A DNA stretch of 64,000 bases from NCBI GenBank assembly GCA_902728285.1, contig CACVBU010000143.1:62001-126000 (forward strand). The letters are read 5' to 3'. Source of the DNA: Clytia hemisphaerica. Taxonomy: Eukaryota > Cnidaria > Hydrozoa > Leptothecata > Clytiidae. Shown one piece after another: positions 22,154 to 32,933 of the stretch. The position numbers and the translations under genes were made by a program. Each line of letters opens with the position of its first letter. Position 1 is the stretch's first letter. A model generated the notes under the pieces. That model was not told the DNA's origin and made no database searches. It saw only the letters and a list, made by a program, of their open reading frames with translations.

Positions 22154-23284
22154 GTCACCAGGGGGTAAATAAAACAGACCTTGATACATTAATCGTTCGT
22201 TTCAACTTGACGATTCGTTTAAAACTCAGCCTCCTAAATATTTGGGGTGGGTAAAAATTCATACTTTTCCAACCCGGCAAATCTTTAAAAAAGAAGCGAA
22301 CAATAAAATATAATTACCTTTTCCAAATAAACCTCTTTGGTGGCGAGCGTAGTCTACTCTGACGTAATTGTAAAATTTATGTGATGGGAGTTTGACATAG
22401 TAATGTAATGTTGTTTGGGGAATTATGAAGTTCTCTGGAATTTCGATTGCATTTATTCAGGTTGATTTTTATGACTTCTAATGGTACTTTTTCTAACGAG
22501 TTTGATTACTCTGTTCTCACACTTATGTCTTTTTTTTTCGCGTCCTTTTCCGTGATTACTTTTATTTATATTTTTAAAGACAGGTAAGAAGGCATATTGA
22601 TGTAACTGTTAATGAACCGCGTATTGAAAAATACACGATTTCTCTTTGGCACCAATAGGCTTTTATTCGAAATATGAAAAATTTCCGTAGTGCGATGGAT
22701 AGCCTGGGAATCCAAGCGTTAAACTTTGTTCACAGTCTAGTTTATGATATTTTGCTGCTTGCTTAATGCTTCTCGCATGTAACTCGCCTGCAGGGAGATT
22801 TTTCCCTGCAATGCAGGTTCAGTCTGATGATTGGTCAGATTTTTTGCGTATTACTTTGCAGTACTTTTGCGCGTCTTTTGATAATTTCGATGCGCGCGCA
22901 TAATTTATGGGAAAAGCTGACTCTGCAGAGAAAAAAAAACAAATGAAAATGAAAACATAGATTCATTTAGAAACAAAATGGCTGTTGGCTGGAAGTCTAA
23001 ATACATGTGGTGATGTTTTGATGTGGTTTTTAGTAGTTTTGAAAGTCTTTAGAGCTTACGAAGGAGTTTTTATGGTAAGTTGATTATGTGTGTTTGCCTG
23101 GGTTTCCAAAGTTCAGAAAGTCTGTCAACAAGGGTTCACACACAGACTGTTTATAACATTCTGTGTCAGACTAATCTACCTGCACCAAGCTCTATAATCT
23201 TAGAACTTTGTGAGGTGAGGAATTTTTTGTTTTTTCTAAGATTACGAGCTTGGATTCCCATGTGCAAGGCTGAAAGCCACATGA
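22154..23284. other. Non-coding stretch with small inverted-repeat fragments
   Basis: TGGGAATCCAAGCGTTAAAC (about 22697) and ATGATATTTTGCTGCTTGC recur inverted at about 33870-33935. CTACCTGCACCAAGC...GCTTGGATTCCCATG at 23177-23261 is a related short element. GGCATATTGATGTAACTG occurs at 22591 and again at 23898. I see no gene. Confidence 0.45.
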
Positions 23285-23289
23285 ATATG

Positions 23290-23819
23290 CAGGGTTCGGA
23301 TTATAGCTTCGCACTTCGCAAAATGCGAAGTGAATTTTAGATTTAGCGACCCAAAAAGATTTCCCAACTCAAAAATGCGAAGTTAAAAAATTATAAGAAA
23401 ACGCCTATTTTGCTACACACATTTGTTTATCTATTGCTTTATAAACTTGCCACTTCGCTACTTTATTCATTAGTCTATCTATTGCTTTATCAACTTGTCA
23501 ATTTGCTACTTCATTCATTCGTTTATCTATTGCTTTATAAACTCGCAACTTTATTCACTCGTTTATCCATTGCTTTATCTAAAACTCGTTATTTCAAAAC
23601 TTCACTATACTTTGCTTTGTCTATAATCTCTTACTTCAAATCTAACTTCGCTTTTCTCGAGAAATGAATTGAAGATACTTTCGCATTTTCTTTCAAACAA
23701 CATCGCAAAATACTAAAAATGTTTCGCAACAGTGAAAAAATTTAGCCTGCGGCGCTCCTCTGTTACCCGCTTCGCTCGGAAAAATAGCGAAGCTCCTAAA
23801 ATTTATAATTCGAACCCTG
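23290..23819. mobile_element. hAT-like element with 5-bp TSD and internal minisatellite
   Basis: ATATG flanks both ends (23285-23289 and 23820-23824). The ends are CAGGGTTCGGATTATA and TATAATTCGAACCCTG. The interior (about 23410-23600) is a degenerate array of about 55 bp with the core TTTATCTATTGCTTTATAAA. CTTCGCACTTCGCAAAATGC near the left end pairs with GCGAAGCTCC near the right. The open frame across the array is a repeat artefact. Confidence 0.7.
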
Positions 23820-24168
23820 ATATGGTTCATCCTATAAAAGGAAGTTCATTCTATGGTGGCCTATCTTGAAGTGAAGGTGGTTGAACAAAATATTTTTGGC
23901 ATATTGATGTAACTGATTGGGCGGTACCGTGAGATTGGGTAAGTAAGTAAGTAAGTAACTATTTATTTACTATTTGAACACTTAGAATACATGAAACGGT
24001 ATCCACAAAATAAAAAAGGAAGGAGACCGCCTTATAGCTTGGACTAATCATAAAGACCTAAGTGCAAATAACAATTGTAAAATACATAAATTATTTCAGT
24101 AGATTAATTTGAAAAATTTTTGTTTAGGTATATACGGATTAAAGATAAGCTGTGGGTAGGGGGTGTGC

Positions 24169-25111
24169 TCAGTATTCCCCAAGACAGTGAGTAAAGGAAA
24201 GAGATTTGACAAAGCTAGAATCAGATGAGCTCAGAGTAATATTTGGATAAGATCGCTGAATACTATTCCATTGTATTATGCAGATTTTAGAAAAAGATTT
24301 GTTACCAAAAGTAATGGTATTGTAGGAAGGAACAAAAAGGAGCTTCAATCTTGCTCCTCTGGTACCTTGATTATCGTCACCTTCAGCTTCAAGCTGAACA
24401 AATTCAAAAAAATTAAGAAGATCTTGGGGTAATCTATTGTTCAGGAATTTGTGAACAAATGAAATATTAAGGATTTGACTAGGGCAAAGATTTTAAGAAT
24501 TTTAAGATCAGAAAAGTGTGGAGAAGAAGGACATTGAAAGGAATTAAAAGTCATGAGGCGTAAGGCTTTCTTTTGAAGAATAAATGTAGGTTTAGATGTG
24601 GTGTTTTCAGTGAGGCCCCAGAGCTGACAACCATATTGGAGATGAGAGTGAAATAGAGCGAAGTAGATGTTAACTAGAGTTTTTGTTGGAACGTAGTGCC
24701 TGAGCTTAGATAAGATACCATTTGCTCGAGCTAGTTTGGCTGACAAAAAAGTGGTGTGAGCTTTCCAATTGAGATGCGAATCAATCAAAATACCAAGATA
24801 TTTGATATGGGAGCTTTGAAAAATTTTCTTACCTCCGATTTTAAGAAAAGGGATGAAAGGAAGAGGTTTGCGACAATGTCTAAAGATTAAAAATTCTGTT
24901 TTCCCTGCATTAAGGGAAATTTTATTCGCTTTCAACCATGTTTGGAGGGATCTCAAGTCACGATTGACTCTGTTGCATAATGAAAGCAGATCAGGGTTAA
25001 AATGTAAGAGGTGGGTATCATCAGCAAAATGAAAAGTTTCACTTGAAAAGATGGCATTGTGAAGATCGTTTATATAAATTAAAAATAAAAGGGGTCCAAG
25101 AACAGAGCCTT
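24169..25111 (-). pseudogene. LINE RT, C-terminal half
   Basis: It resumes at SVLGPLLFLIYINDL just after the insertion, then carries the catalytic FADD motif (FHFADDTHLL, about 25000-25040), KTEFLIF, KYLGILIDSHLNW and HLQYGCQLWG. A one-base frame change near 24455-24480 separates this from the last segment (KFLNNRLPQDLL to the stop at 24169-24171). Together with 26497-27583 it makes one interrupted polymerase. Confidence 0.8.
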
Positions 25112-26490
25112 CAAGGGGGGGGTTTCAAAATGGGTTAAAAATATATTTTGAAGGCACCAGATCAGCTACCAGTATCTCAATGGCAAGTCTTAAGAGCATC
25201 CTCAGGAAATTGGAAAGTTAAAAAAAGAGAGAGTCTATCAGTGAAACTGGTACGAAACCCTTCTACTGGCATTTGTTTTTGGTTATTGTAAAATGTCCAG
25301 TCATTTTGCCACATTTCTACACCCAGGTTGTTTCTTGTAGCCTTACCCTTTTCTTTGAACTTTTAAATTAAATTTAGTACCAATCAATGACTGTACCCTA
25401 CAATGCCTTTTCAAATGAAATGTAAACTTTAAAGGTGCCATCATGGTCTATGGATTGAACTCAACTTGTATACCTAAACGAAAATTGCAAAGAATTGAAT
25501 TGGATATCACTGTCAGTCCTAGGAGAGAATTTGCCCTAGCAATGAACTATTCAATAATCAAAGAGAAATCTTTCCAATAATGTCAAACAATTCTTTAACC
25601 TATTTGCTTAAAATCATCTGTTTTTTTGAAGTGCTTCTTTTTTTCAATAATTCATAATTATTTAATAATGTTTTAATATCGTGCTCCGATGTTCGATAGT
25701 TCTTGGGTTAAACATTGCAAAAAATCCATTGCAATACAACACCCTTTTCAACAGCTTTTTCAAAATTCTCATTCTTTCCTGTATTGACCATCTTAGTGGT
25801 GAATAGATATTCCAACGCTTTCTTAGCATTTGGTAAAGAACATTCAAAGGTTATCTTTACATTCATTCTGTCCACTCATGTGGCAGTTTGTGATGCTCTT
25901 TACAATTGAAAAACTTTTCTATTCCTTGATTTTTTACTTTGCAATTTCTGGCTTGATAAAATATATTTTGCTCTTGTTCAATACAAAGTACCTCAGCTTC
26001 ACATTCATAATCCTTCTCTCTAAAGAAAACTTAAACCTGAAAATGTCTTCATATCATGAAAACAGTTACATTCAATTAACCAGAATTATGCCAAAGTTTA
26101 ACTACTAACTACATGATATGATAGTTAGTCATAATCAAGATTCTATTCGAATTTCTTGCGAATTATGCAATTTACTCAAAATCTGGTCCAAGATATGGTC
26201 ATAACTTTTTTTAGCTTTATTTCTGACCCCTACTACTAATGTTTTTTGGAATCAGCATAGAATTTCTGATAATTTGATATGCCACATGACTATGTTTTAA
26301 GAAAGTTGGTGTTAGGCTATTTTTGGTCCGGGGTCGCGCTGAGTACCCCGCAGAAATGGGGCCCGGGGGGACCCTGAAAAGGGTCCCCGGTCAAAATTTT
26401 TGATTTTTTTCTTCTTTTTATATAATTTAGCAGCTTTTGTACATATGCCACTAAATTCTTTCTGATTTTCTTTTTTTAAGTCCCCTCCCT
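25112..26490. mobile_element. DNA transposon inserted in the LINE RT motif B, 6-bp TSD
   Basis: AGCCTT at 25106-25111 and 26491-26496 brackets 1379 bp with G/C-run ends (CAAGGGGGGGG and CCCCTCCCT). Removing the insert and one AGCCTT restores the LINE text across GVPQG-SVLGP. If the terminal AG is counted in the element, the TSD is CCTT. A GC-rich hairpin (GGGGACCCTG...AGGGTCCCC) lies near 26369-26390. No transposase is seen. Confidence 0.7.
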
Positions 26491-26496
26491 AGCCTT

Positions 26497-27583
26497 GTGG
26501 AACTCCATGAGGAATTATTTTAATAGAAGACTCAGTGGAGGAGATGGAAACAAACTGAGATCTATTGGATAGATACGATCTAAACCATTCATTAGCTTTG
26601 CCTCTGATTCCATAATGATTTAATTTTGAAATCAGAATAGAGTGATCAACAGTGTCAAAGGCCTTTTGCAAATCAACAAACACACCACATGCAAAGTCAC
26701 CACTATTAAGAGATTTACGAATACGTTCAACAATGTTAAGCAAAGTGTGGATTGTTGAGTGAGATCTACGAAAACCAAATTGACGTTCAAAAAATACGCG
26801 ATGAGAATCTAGAAAAGTAATGATACGAGAGTACATAAGTTTTTCAAGAATTTTTTCGATGTTGGAAAGTAAAGAAATTGGGCGGTAATTAGAGATCTCA
26901 AGAGGGGAGTCTTTGTTTTTGAAAACAGGAATTACTTTGCAAAGTTTAAGCATTGTGGGGAAAGAACCACATTCAAAAGAAAGGTTAAAAAGAAAAGATA
27001 GCTGTCCAGAAAGGTCAAATTTTAAAAGGCGAAGGATTTTTTGGGGGATGCTATTGGGACCAGATGATTTATTTAGGGGAAGGGAATTAATAATTAATAA
27101 AACTTCAGCTGGGTTGACACGGTCAAGAAAAATAGAATTTCTGATGCGGTTCTTAAGGTAATGGGAAAAGTGATGGTTGGTTGGACCAATTTTGGAGCGA
27201 ACAGTCTCTGCAATGGATGTAAAAAAGTCATTGAAGCCATTGGCACCAACTTTTGGATCTGAGGTAAGATGACCATTAACACGAATAGACGAGGGAGATG
27301 ATTTAGAATTTGAGCCAATGATCTCTCTGATACCTTCCCAGACTTTCAAAATATTAGTAGCATGGACAGAGAAAAACCTGGAATAATGATTATTTTTGCT
27401 CTTACGTGTAAGAGTAACTATGAGGTTTTTGTAAGTTTTGTATCGTTGATAATAAAAAGTTTTCATAATTGAGTCTTTGGTTTTGATATATTTTCTTGAG
27501 TAATATTGACGTTGAGAAATTGATTTGATAATCCCAGGGGTGATCCATGGTTTAGCTCTGTTTTTTTGTTGGCGTTTTGTCAC
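26497..27583 (-). pseudogene. LINE RT, N-terminal half
   Basis: Long open frame with the RT landmarks in order: PLNKSSGPNSIP, NYRPISLLSNIEKILEK, QFGFRRSHSTIHTL, the motif A aspartate in GVFVDLQKAFDTVDH, then SIKIIPHGVPQG (motif B), where the insertion falls. Upstream is a basic linker typical of the APE-RT junction. The 360-codon frame is well preserved. Confidence 0.85.
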
Positions 27584-27699
27584 AATTACAGTTGGAACAT
27601 GTTGATCAATTAGGTTTTGAATTAGATCATAGAATGTTTTGAAAGATTGACCAACATCTGTTATGTGATATAATTTGTTTGCCCAATCAGTGCCAAGAA

Positions 27700-27990
27700 A
27701 GTCTAGAATAAAATTATTTTGGTCAAAATTTTTCCAATCTTTCCTAGAAGATTTACCAGGCTTTGGTTTGTTAGAAGAACCACAGACAAGGTGAAATTGG
27801 GGAAGATGATCATAGATGGAATAAAGCAGATTACCTGAAAACTGTGTTTTTCAGAAATTAAGGAAAAGATATTATCGATAAGTGTCATAGAGTGGTCAGT
27901 AATACGAGTAGGAAGGAAAATATTAGGTATAAGAAAGTGTGATCCAAAGTTGTTCAGGTAAGATAATATGTTAGAATCGGAAGGAGCATT
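27700..27990 (-). pseudogene. LINE APE endonuclease, C-terminal part
   Basis: It continues the endonuclease after the hAT-like insertion: NAPSDSNILSYLNNFGSHFL, then LPTRITDHSMTLIDNIFS, where TRIT..S.TLIDNIF is the characteristic APE C-terminal motif of LINEs. The original frame can be followed across the insertion from GDFNINLL. Confidence 0.8.
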
Positions 27991-27998
27991 GAGAAGAT

Positions 27999-29353
27999 CA
28001 GGGGGGGGGTCAAGCAGTTAGTACAAGACATCATGCCGGTTAGTACCGTGGTGGTATACCTACAAAATTTTCAAAAATCAGTTAGTACTTGATGGTACTA
28101 AGTGACTGCTAGGGTGGTGTCAAGTAAAAAATCTAGGAAAACAGTTAGTACAAATGAATACTAAGTGCTACTTTTTTACCTTTTCTAGAAAAATATTAAA
28201 AATAAATACTAAAAGCAATCAGGGAAATCCCCCTCCATAAGAGAAATCAAAGAACCTAAGACATTTAAGTCTTCCCCTTTGGAGTTTGTTTGGTATTACC
28301 CTTTAGTTAAACACTATATCAGGGGAATTCCCTAACTATAGATTGATAAATAAAAGAAAAAAGTCAGTTGATTTTCCCCTAATGTTCGTAGGGTAATTCT
28401 CTGTACTTAAGAAAAGTTTTGTGTTTAAATGATGTCACACTTATTGGTTTGATATTTGTGTTATTAGTAGAATAGATGCAGTGTTGGAATAAAGCTTGAT
28501 GTTGTAGCTGATTCATAGTTTATATTTTTGTTACTCTTCCTGGCTCTTCAACTTGTTATCTCTTTGAGAAGTTCTTTTTTTATTTTATAAAAACCCGTTT
28601 TTATTAAGTTTAGAACTTTCAATCCATGGATGGTTTTCCAAAAACTAAGAAGTTGATTGCATAATCCTAAGGATGCCTACAATTTTAAAATCCAAGACAC
28701 AATTATTTTGGTTTTACTTTTTTCTTTTAGTTTTACGGCGTGTATGGGAGTTCATATATTTTGAAATCGTATAATGTAGTTTATAAAACAATTTATATGA
28801 AACTTACAAAAAGTAGTGACGCTGAAATTGTCCTTTTTATCTGTTTAGATTTGATAAGCTAAGTTAAATCTGTAGAACATTGAAGCTACTATTTTCTTGA
28901 CTTAGATCGATTTTGAAATTGTAAAAGTTCGTAATCTTGTTCTTTATAAATCATGAAAAAGTATTTTTTCTGCCTTGATTGAACGCTACATATTATGTTT
29001 ATGTTTTTGGTTTACGGTGTTTCATTATTGTATCAATTGAGAAGTACTTCGTTATTTGAAACTCTTGTACATATATCGCTGTACAGCGTTGTGTTAAAAT
29101 AAAATTTTGATTCATTTTAATTCATCATACCAAATCAATAACTGTTTCAAAACAATTTTGGGAACATGGTTTGACAAAAAGTAAATATCACACTCTCGTT
29201 TGATAGGTTTTAAGGGGTGGTCCTTAGTGAATTTCCTTTGAAATCACTTAGTATATTTCATACTAACTGTCAAAGGGTGGTGGTGTGGCCTCTTTCCTCC
29301 AAAGAATCACTTAGTAGGCATGATGTCTTGTACTAACTGCTTGACCCCCCCCT
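27999..29353. mobile_element. hAT-like element in the LINE endonuclease, 8-bp TSD
   Basis: GAGAAGAT at 27991-27998 and 29354-29361 brackets 1355 bp. The left end is CAGGGGGGGGGTCAAGCAG; the right end is the complement of AGGGGGGGGTCAAGCAG. Both continue TTAGTACAAGACATCATGCC. AGTTAGTAC and ACTAAGTG motifs are repeated just inside both ends, like hAT subterminal binding sites. Interior AT-rich, no transposase seen. Confidence 0.8.
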
Positions 29354-30202
29354 GAGAAGATTAATGTTGAAATCACCAAGAAGAATAATTTGTTTATTTT
29401 CTTTGTTAATTTTATTTAAAAATGATTCTATGAGTTTGTTGAATTCATCAAGAGAGAGAAGTGGGTGTTTATAGATTGATCCAACGATGGTGTTAGTGGA
29501 ATTCGGACAAGATATTTCTGCAAAAGTGGATTCAAGAAGAGTTGGGTAATAGAGCATAGAATCAAGATCTTTTCGAGGTTCATAGTCTAGATTTTTTGAG
29601 ATGTATAACATAGTGCCACCAACAGAAGCCTCTGTAGGAGTATGAATTGGTACCAGTTGGTACATGAAAGTTCTCAAGATTGAAGTTAAACAAAGGTTTT
29701 TTGCCTTTCAAAAGACAGGTCTCGGTAATAGCCATTATGTCAAAATTGTAGTTAAGTTGAGAAAGAAGAGTAGTTAAGTCATCAAAATGTAGAGCTAAGG
29801 AAGCAATATTCAGGTGAAAAGAAGAAAAGGAAAAGGATCCGTTTTCACGAACAAGTTTTTGAAAATCAGAGGTTTTGTAATACTTGCAGTCATCACATTG
29901 TCAAGGTCAAGACAATTATTTGAGCAATGATCAGAGATAAGACTAAGATTGCGAGCAATCTCGAGAAATTTAGGGTTCAGAGCACCAGAGGAGGAAGGTT
30001 GAATTTCAGGTTTGAAAGGAAGTGAGCCAAGGAGGCATTTAGGACAGTACCAATCTTTGGTACTGTTTGATAAAAAATGGAATTCAGTAAGAGATAACCC
30101 TGAGCATTTAAAATTAGTCCAAAGTTTACAGGAATCACAAAAAATAGAGTTGCCTTCATTAACTGATTTAGAGCATACTGAGCAAGGATATTGTGTGGGC
30201 AT
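29354..30202 (-). pseudogene. LINE N-terminal PHD finger plus APE endonuclease (frameshifted)
   Basis: It starts at ATG 30202. Residues 6-55 form a C4HC3-type PHD finger: CSVCSKSVNE, FCDSCKLWTNFKCSG and WYCPKC. A frame change near 29900 leads into the APE fold: CKYYKTSDF, SFHLNIASLALHFDDL, FDIMAITETCL, further frame damage, then PIHTPTEASVGGTMLYI and LLGDFNINLL (the catalytic GDFN). A PHD finger fused ahead of APE in one frame is a recurring arrangement in invertebrate LINEs. Confidence 0.75.
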
Positions 30203-30398
30203 AAAGTGAAACTTACCAATCTTTATAGAGTCAAAACAAGGTCAAAAACAGAAAAACCATGGAGAAACACCAGAATGAGCTGTGAAAGAAAACTTTAAAA
30301 CAAAAAAGTAAAAAAGTACGCATGCAGTTCTCTGTCTGCAATTATGAATTTTGCGGACCGAGAGAGAGCAACACAAAATCAAAACAAAGCACGCGTAC

Positions 30399-30591
30399 GG
30401 GTAACTTGCATCAGTGGAGGCTAACATGCATAGCCCTCAAATGAAAGACCTGGCTGGTCATTAAAATACAACTACGCAGCTCCGCTCGCAGCTCTACCAT
30501 TTTTGTTTTGATTTAACTTTGTATTTTAATGACCAGCCAGGTCTTTCATTTGAGGGCTATGCATGTTAGCCTCCACTGATGCAAGTTACCC
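30399..30591. mobile_element. Hairpin MITE family M1, copy 1
   Basis: The left arm GGGTAACTTGCATCAGTGGA through ATGACCAGCC-type sequence pairs almost perfectly with the right arm, ending GATGCAAGTTACCC. The loop holds AGCTCCGCTCGCAGCTC. It is 193 bp. Related copies are at 32689-32846 (split by another element), about 33285-33465 (decayed) and an end fragment near 16816-16848. The flanks suggest the full family end may extend to TCACGGTA. Confidence 0.8.
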
Positions 30592-30720
30592 AATGTCACG
30601 GTAGGCGGTTAGGTGTTAGGCGGCGGGCATTCTCTAATTCTCCATTCTGCGTCCGGTCATTTTGAATGAAAACAAAAGTTAAAAAGGGCGCGCTATCAGT
30701 GAAAGTTATCGTGACATGTT

Positions 30721-30790
30721 ATGACCGAAAGTATGATTGATAAACTTGGTGGAGTTATCAAAGCAAATTTGTTATCAAAGAGATTTAACA
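30721..30790 (+). CDS. Possible orphan first exon (23 codons)
   Basis: ATG opens 23 codons (MTESMIDKLGGVIKANLLSK then RFN) that stop exactly at a strong donor, A|GTAAGTG. The preceding 120 bp are less AT-rich than the surroundings. I found no convincing phase-1 partner exon downstream: the next kilobases are transposons. It could be a true 5' exon of a gene disrupted or extended by insertions, or chance. I do not recognise the peptide. Confidence 0.25.
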
Positions 30791-30903
30791 GTAAGTGAAA
30801 ATACAGGCCAGATATCAACAAGCCCCATGTTGCATACACTTGTCCCAAGTTGGAGCAGTTGACAGTAAGTTTTGAAAAAATTTCTTGCTGGGCCAGATAA
30901 ATT

Positions 30904-31540
30904 TGATAAAAAAAGTGAAAACTAAAAATTTAATTTTATTCATCATTTGACGTTTCGGTGTCTTCTTTGCACCACGATCACAAGTACGGTATAGTAAAAA
31001 AAAATTCAAAACGAATTTCGGGAATGTCAAATGCAATGCACTGCACAAATTGCAATTCCTTCTACGTGGGTAAGACCAAAAGACATGTCGCCACAGATAC
31101 AAAGAACATTGCAACCCCGAGAAATCCTCCGCGGTTACAACTCACATAATGACTGAAAACCATTGACCATGATTTTTCCATAGATAATATGAAAGTTTTC
31201 TATACATAATAGTAATTATCGGTTCGATGAAGAGCTTTATATAAAATAAATGCCGATCATAAGGGAGCTCAAACCGGACTTGAATGAGCACGTCTCTTCA
31301 TTCCCCCTTGAGCTCTTTTAAGATGTATGCGTTCCTTTGTGAAATTTAACAACTTGTAATTCCAGGTAATTACAAGTTGTAATTTATTAGTAATTTTTAA
31401 TTTTGTGATTTTTTTGAATGTTGTAAATTGAAATTCGTTTTGAATTTTTTTTTACTATACTTGTGACCATGGTGCAAAGAAGACACCAAAACGTCAAATG
31501 ATGAATAAAATTAAATTTTTAGTTTTCACTTTTTTTATCA
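30904..31540 (+). mobile_element. Penelope-like remnant: GIY-YIG fragment between inverted arms
   Basis: The arms of about 110 bp (30904-31019 and 31430-31540) are inverted copies, including CATTTGACGTTTCGGTGTCT and its complement. Between them the plus strand encodes CTNCNSFYVGKTKRHVA, matching the YIG half of GIY-YIG nucleases found in Penelope-like elements, and after frame changes TRYKEHCNPEKSS-type and NSNYRFDEELYI sequence. No RT is left. Inverted terminal arrangements are common for Penelope-like copies. Confidence 0.6.
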
Positions 31541-31595
31541 TATCTAAGTTTTCTAAGTTTTGATCTGTCAATCATATTTCGTCCAATCAAATCAT

Positions 31596-31680
31596 CGCAC
31601 CGTATGGGGTTCGAACCCTCGCCAAATAAAGACCTTCGGTTCCGGAAGCCAGCACTCTATCCACTGAGCCATCGTCGCAT
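31596..31680 (-). repeat. tRNA-like SINE head or tRNA pseudogene (Arg-CCG type)
   Basis: On the minus strand an A box (TGGCTCAGTGG, 31661-31671) and a B box (GGTTCGAACCC, 31608-31618) are correctly spaced. Between them, TTCCGGA would be an anticodon loop with CCG. The anticodon stem does not pair (CTGGC against ACCGA), an extra TTTATTTGG lies in the variable region, and the acceptor arms do not match. It is therefore not a functional tRNA gene. Confidence 0.6.
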
Positions 31681-31991
31681 GCCAGATTCCGCAATTTGAA
31701 AGAATTATATCGAATTTATATCGCACGGACAAATCTCTTTATATAGACGAAACTCACAACCCTATCGGTGCCCTCTACAAGGATCCCTTCAGGATCCTAA
31801 GTTAAGTCACAGGGTACAAGTGCCCCTATGGAGGACCTTTGGTCCTTTATTGTGACTCTCGAGCTCCAACCCTGACCCTAACTGATGATAACCGAACCCC
31901 CGTCTTCCAGGGTGACTTTTAGCAATGCGCGGATGAGAAAATAATTAAGGTGACTTTTGGCCATCCGATCTAACATCATCCTTGCATCAGT

Positions 31992-32688
31992 CAGTCAAGA
32001 ACAAGTGCAAGTTGTTGATACCTTTGGTGTTTGGCAATCTCTCCTAACTAGGAGAGTTGTATCCTAATTTGGAGATTTAGGTATCCTAGATAGGAGAGCA
32101 GACACTTTGACCTGAATTTTTGAAATTACTGCTTTGATCCGCGTTAGTTTGGAAAACTATGCAAATCTTTTCTTCATCGAGATTTGCACCACTGACCAAA
32201 ATTTCAAGTAATTTCTCAGGCAGGTTTCTAGAAAATTAACATCCTTAAAAAATAATCTGCCGTTCAGAGCCTAATTTTTTGGGAACACGAGCTAAAGATT
32301 TGTTTTTCTTTTTACGGAATGGCCCGCTACGGTCCGAATTTCAAAATGGTAAAGAAGGAATGGGCCTGGGTGATTTTCGCGCGAAAAAAGCATCCGTGTA
32401 TGCTAGTTAGCACATTTGAGTGGTTTTGGGCTATAGTTTTGTGTTCCGCCAGCCAAACTCGATGAAACTCAGTACACAATCTTATTTGCTTATTATTTAC
32501 ATCTTGGAAGTGGTAAGATGGCGTGGATGTCTCTGGTTGGTGAAAAATACAGGTTTTTTGGTTTTTAGTATCCAAACTAGGATGTTGATTGCTATTTTAG
32601 ATACTCTTTTGTATCCAATTTAAGATACTCTCCTAAGTAGGAGAGAGAGATTGCCGAAAGTATCCTAACTTGCACTTGTTCTTGACTG
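31992..32688. mobile_element. TIR element with 5-bp TSD inserted in an M1 MITE
   Basis: TCAGT occurs at 31987-31991 and 32689-32693. The ends are CAGTCAAGAACAAGTGCAAG and its complement, followed by GGCAATCTCTCC-type inverted text and CTAGGAGAGT/ACTCTCCTA motifs. Removing it restores TTGCATCAGTGGAGGC, the M1 family sequence, so the empty site is known. It is non-coding. Confidence 0.75.
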
Positions 32689-32846
32689 TCAGTGGAGGCA
32701 AACATGCATAGCCCTCAAATGAATGACCTGTCTGGTCATTAATAAAATACAAAGTTAAATCAAAACAAAAATGGTAGAGTAGAGCTGCGAGCGAAGCTGC
32801 GTAGTTAATTTGTTTTGAAATCTTCCCTCCATGATGCAAGTTACCC
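32689..32846. mobile_element. MITE family M1, copy 2 (right portion)
   Basis: It continues GTGGAGGCAAACATGCATAG to GATGCAAGTTACCC. The left nine or so bases lie at 31983-31991 on the far side of the insertion. Its loop is inverted relative to copy 1 (GAGCTGCGAGCGAAGCTGC). Confidence 0.65.
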
Positions 32847-32933
32847 TACTTCACGGTATATCGTTGGGTTAGCCAAACGAACGATATCTGCCGAAAGCAT
32901 CCAACGAGGACCTTTCTGGACCTTTTCTCAAAC

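Larger units (their letters stand above)
23940..30230 (-). mobile_element. Degenerate PHD-APE-RT LINE (CR1/L2-like) with two DNA-transposon insertions
   Basis: Read on the minus strand, the order is start codon 30202, PHD finger, APE endonuclease, RT, C-terminal region, stop 24169-24171, and a 3' UTR ending in a TTAC-type microsatellite at 23940-23960. Simple-repeat 3' ends are usual in CR1/L2-like elements. Insertions at 25112-26490 and 27999-29353 interrupt it. Frameshifts near 29900 and 24470 show it is dead. Its 5' limit is unclear beyond about 30230. Confidence 0.8.

Noticed and set aside
23410-23667. 85-codon hydrophobic open frame with repeated LLYKLATLL-type text
   Set aside because: It translates the minisatellite inside the 23290-23819 element.
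31596-31680. Functional tRNA-Arg gene
   Set aside because: A and B boxes are present, but the anticodon stem and acceptor stem do not pair and there is extra sequence in the variable region.
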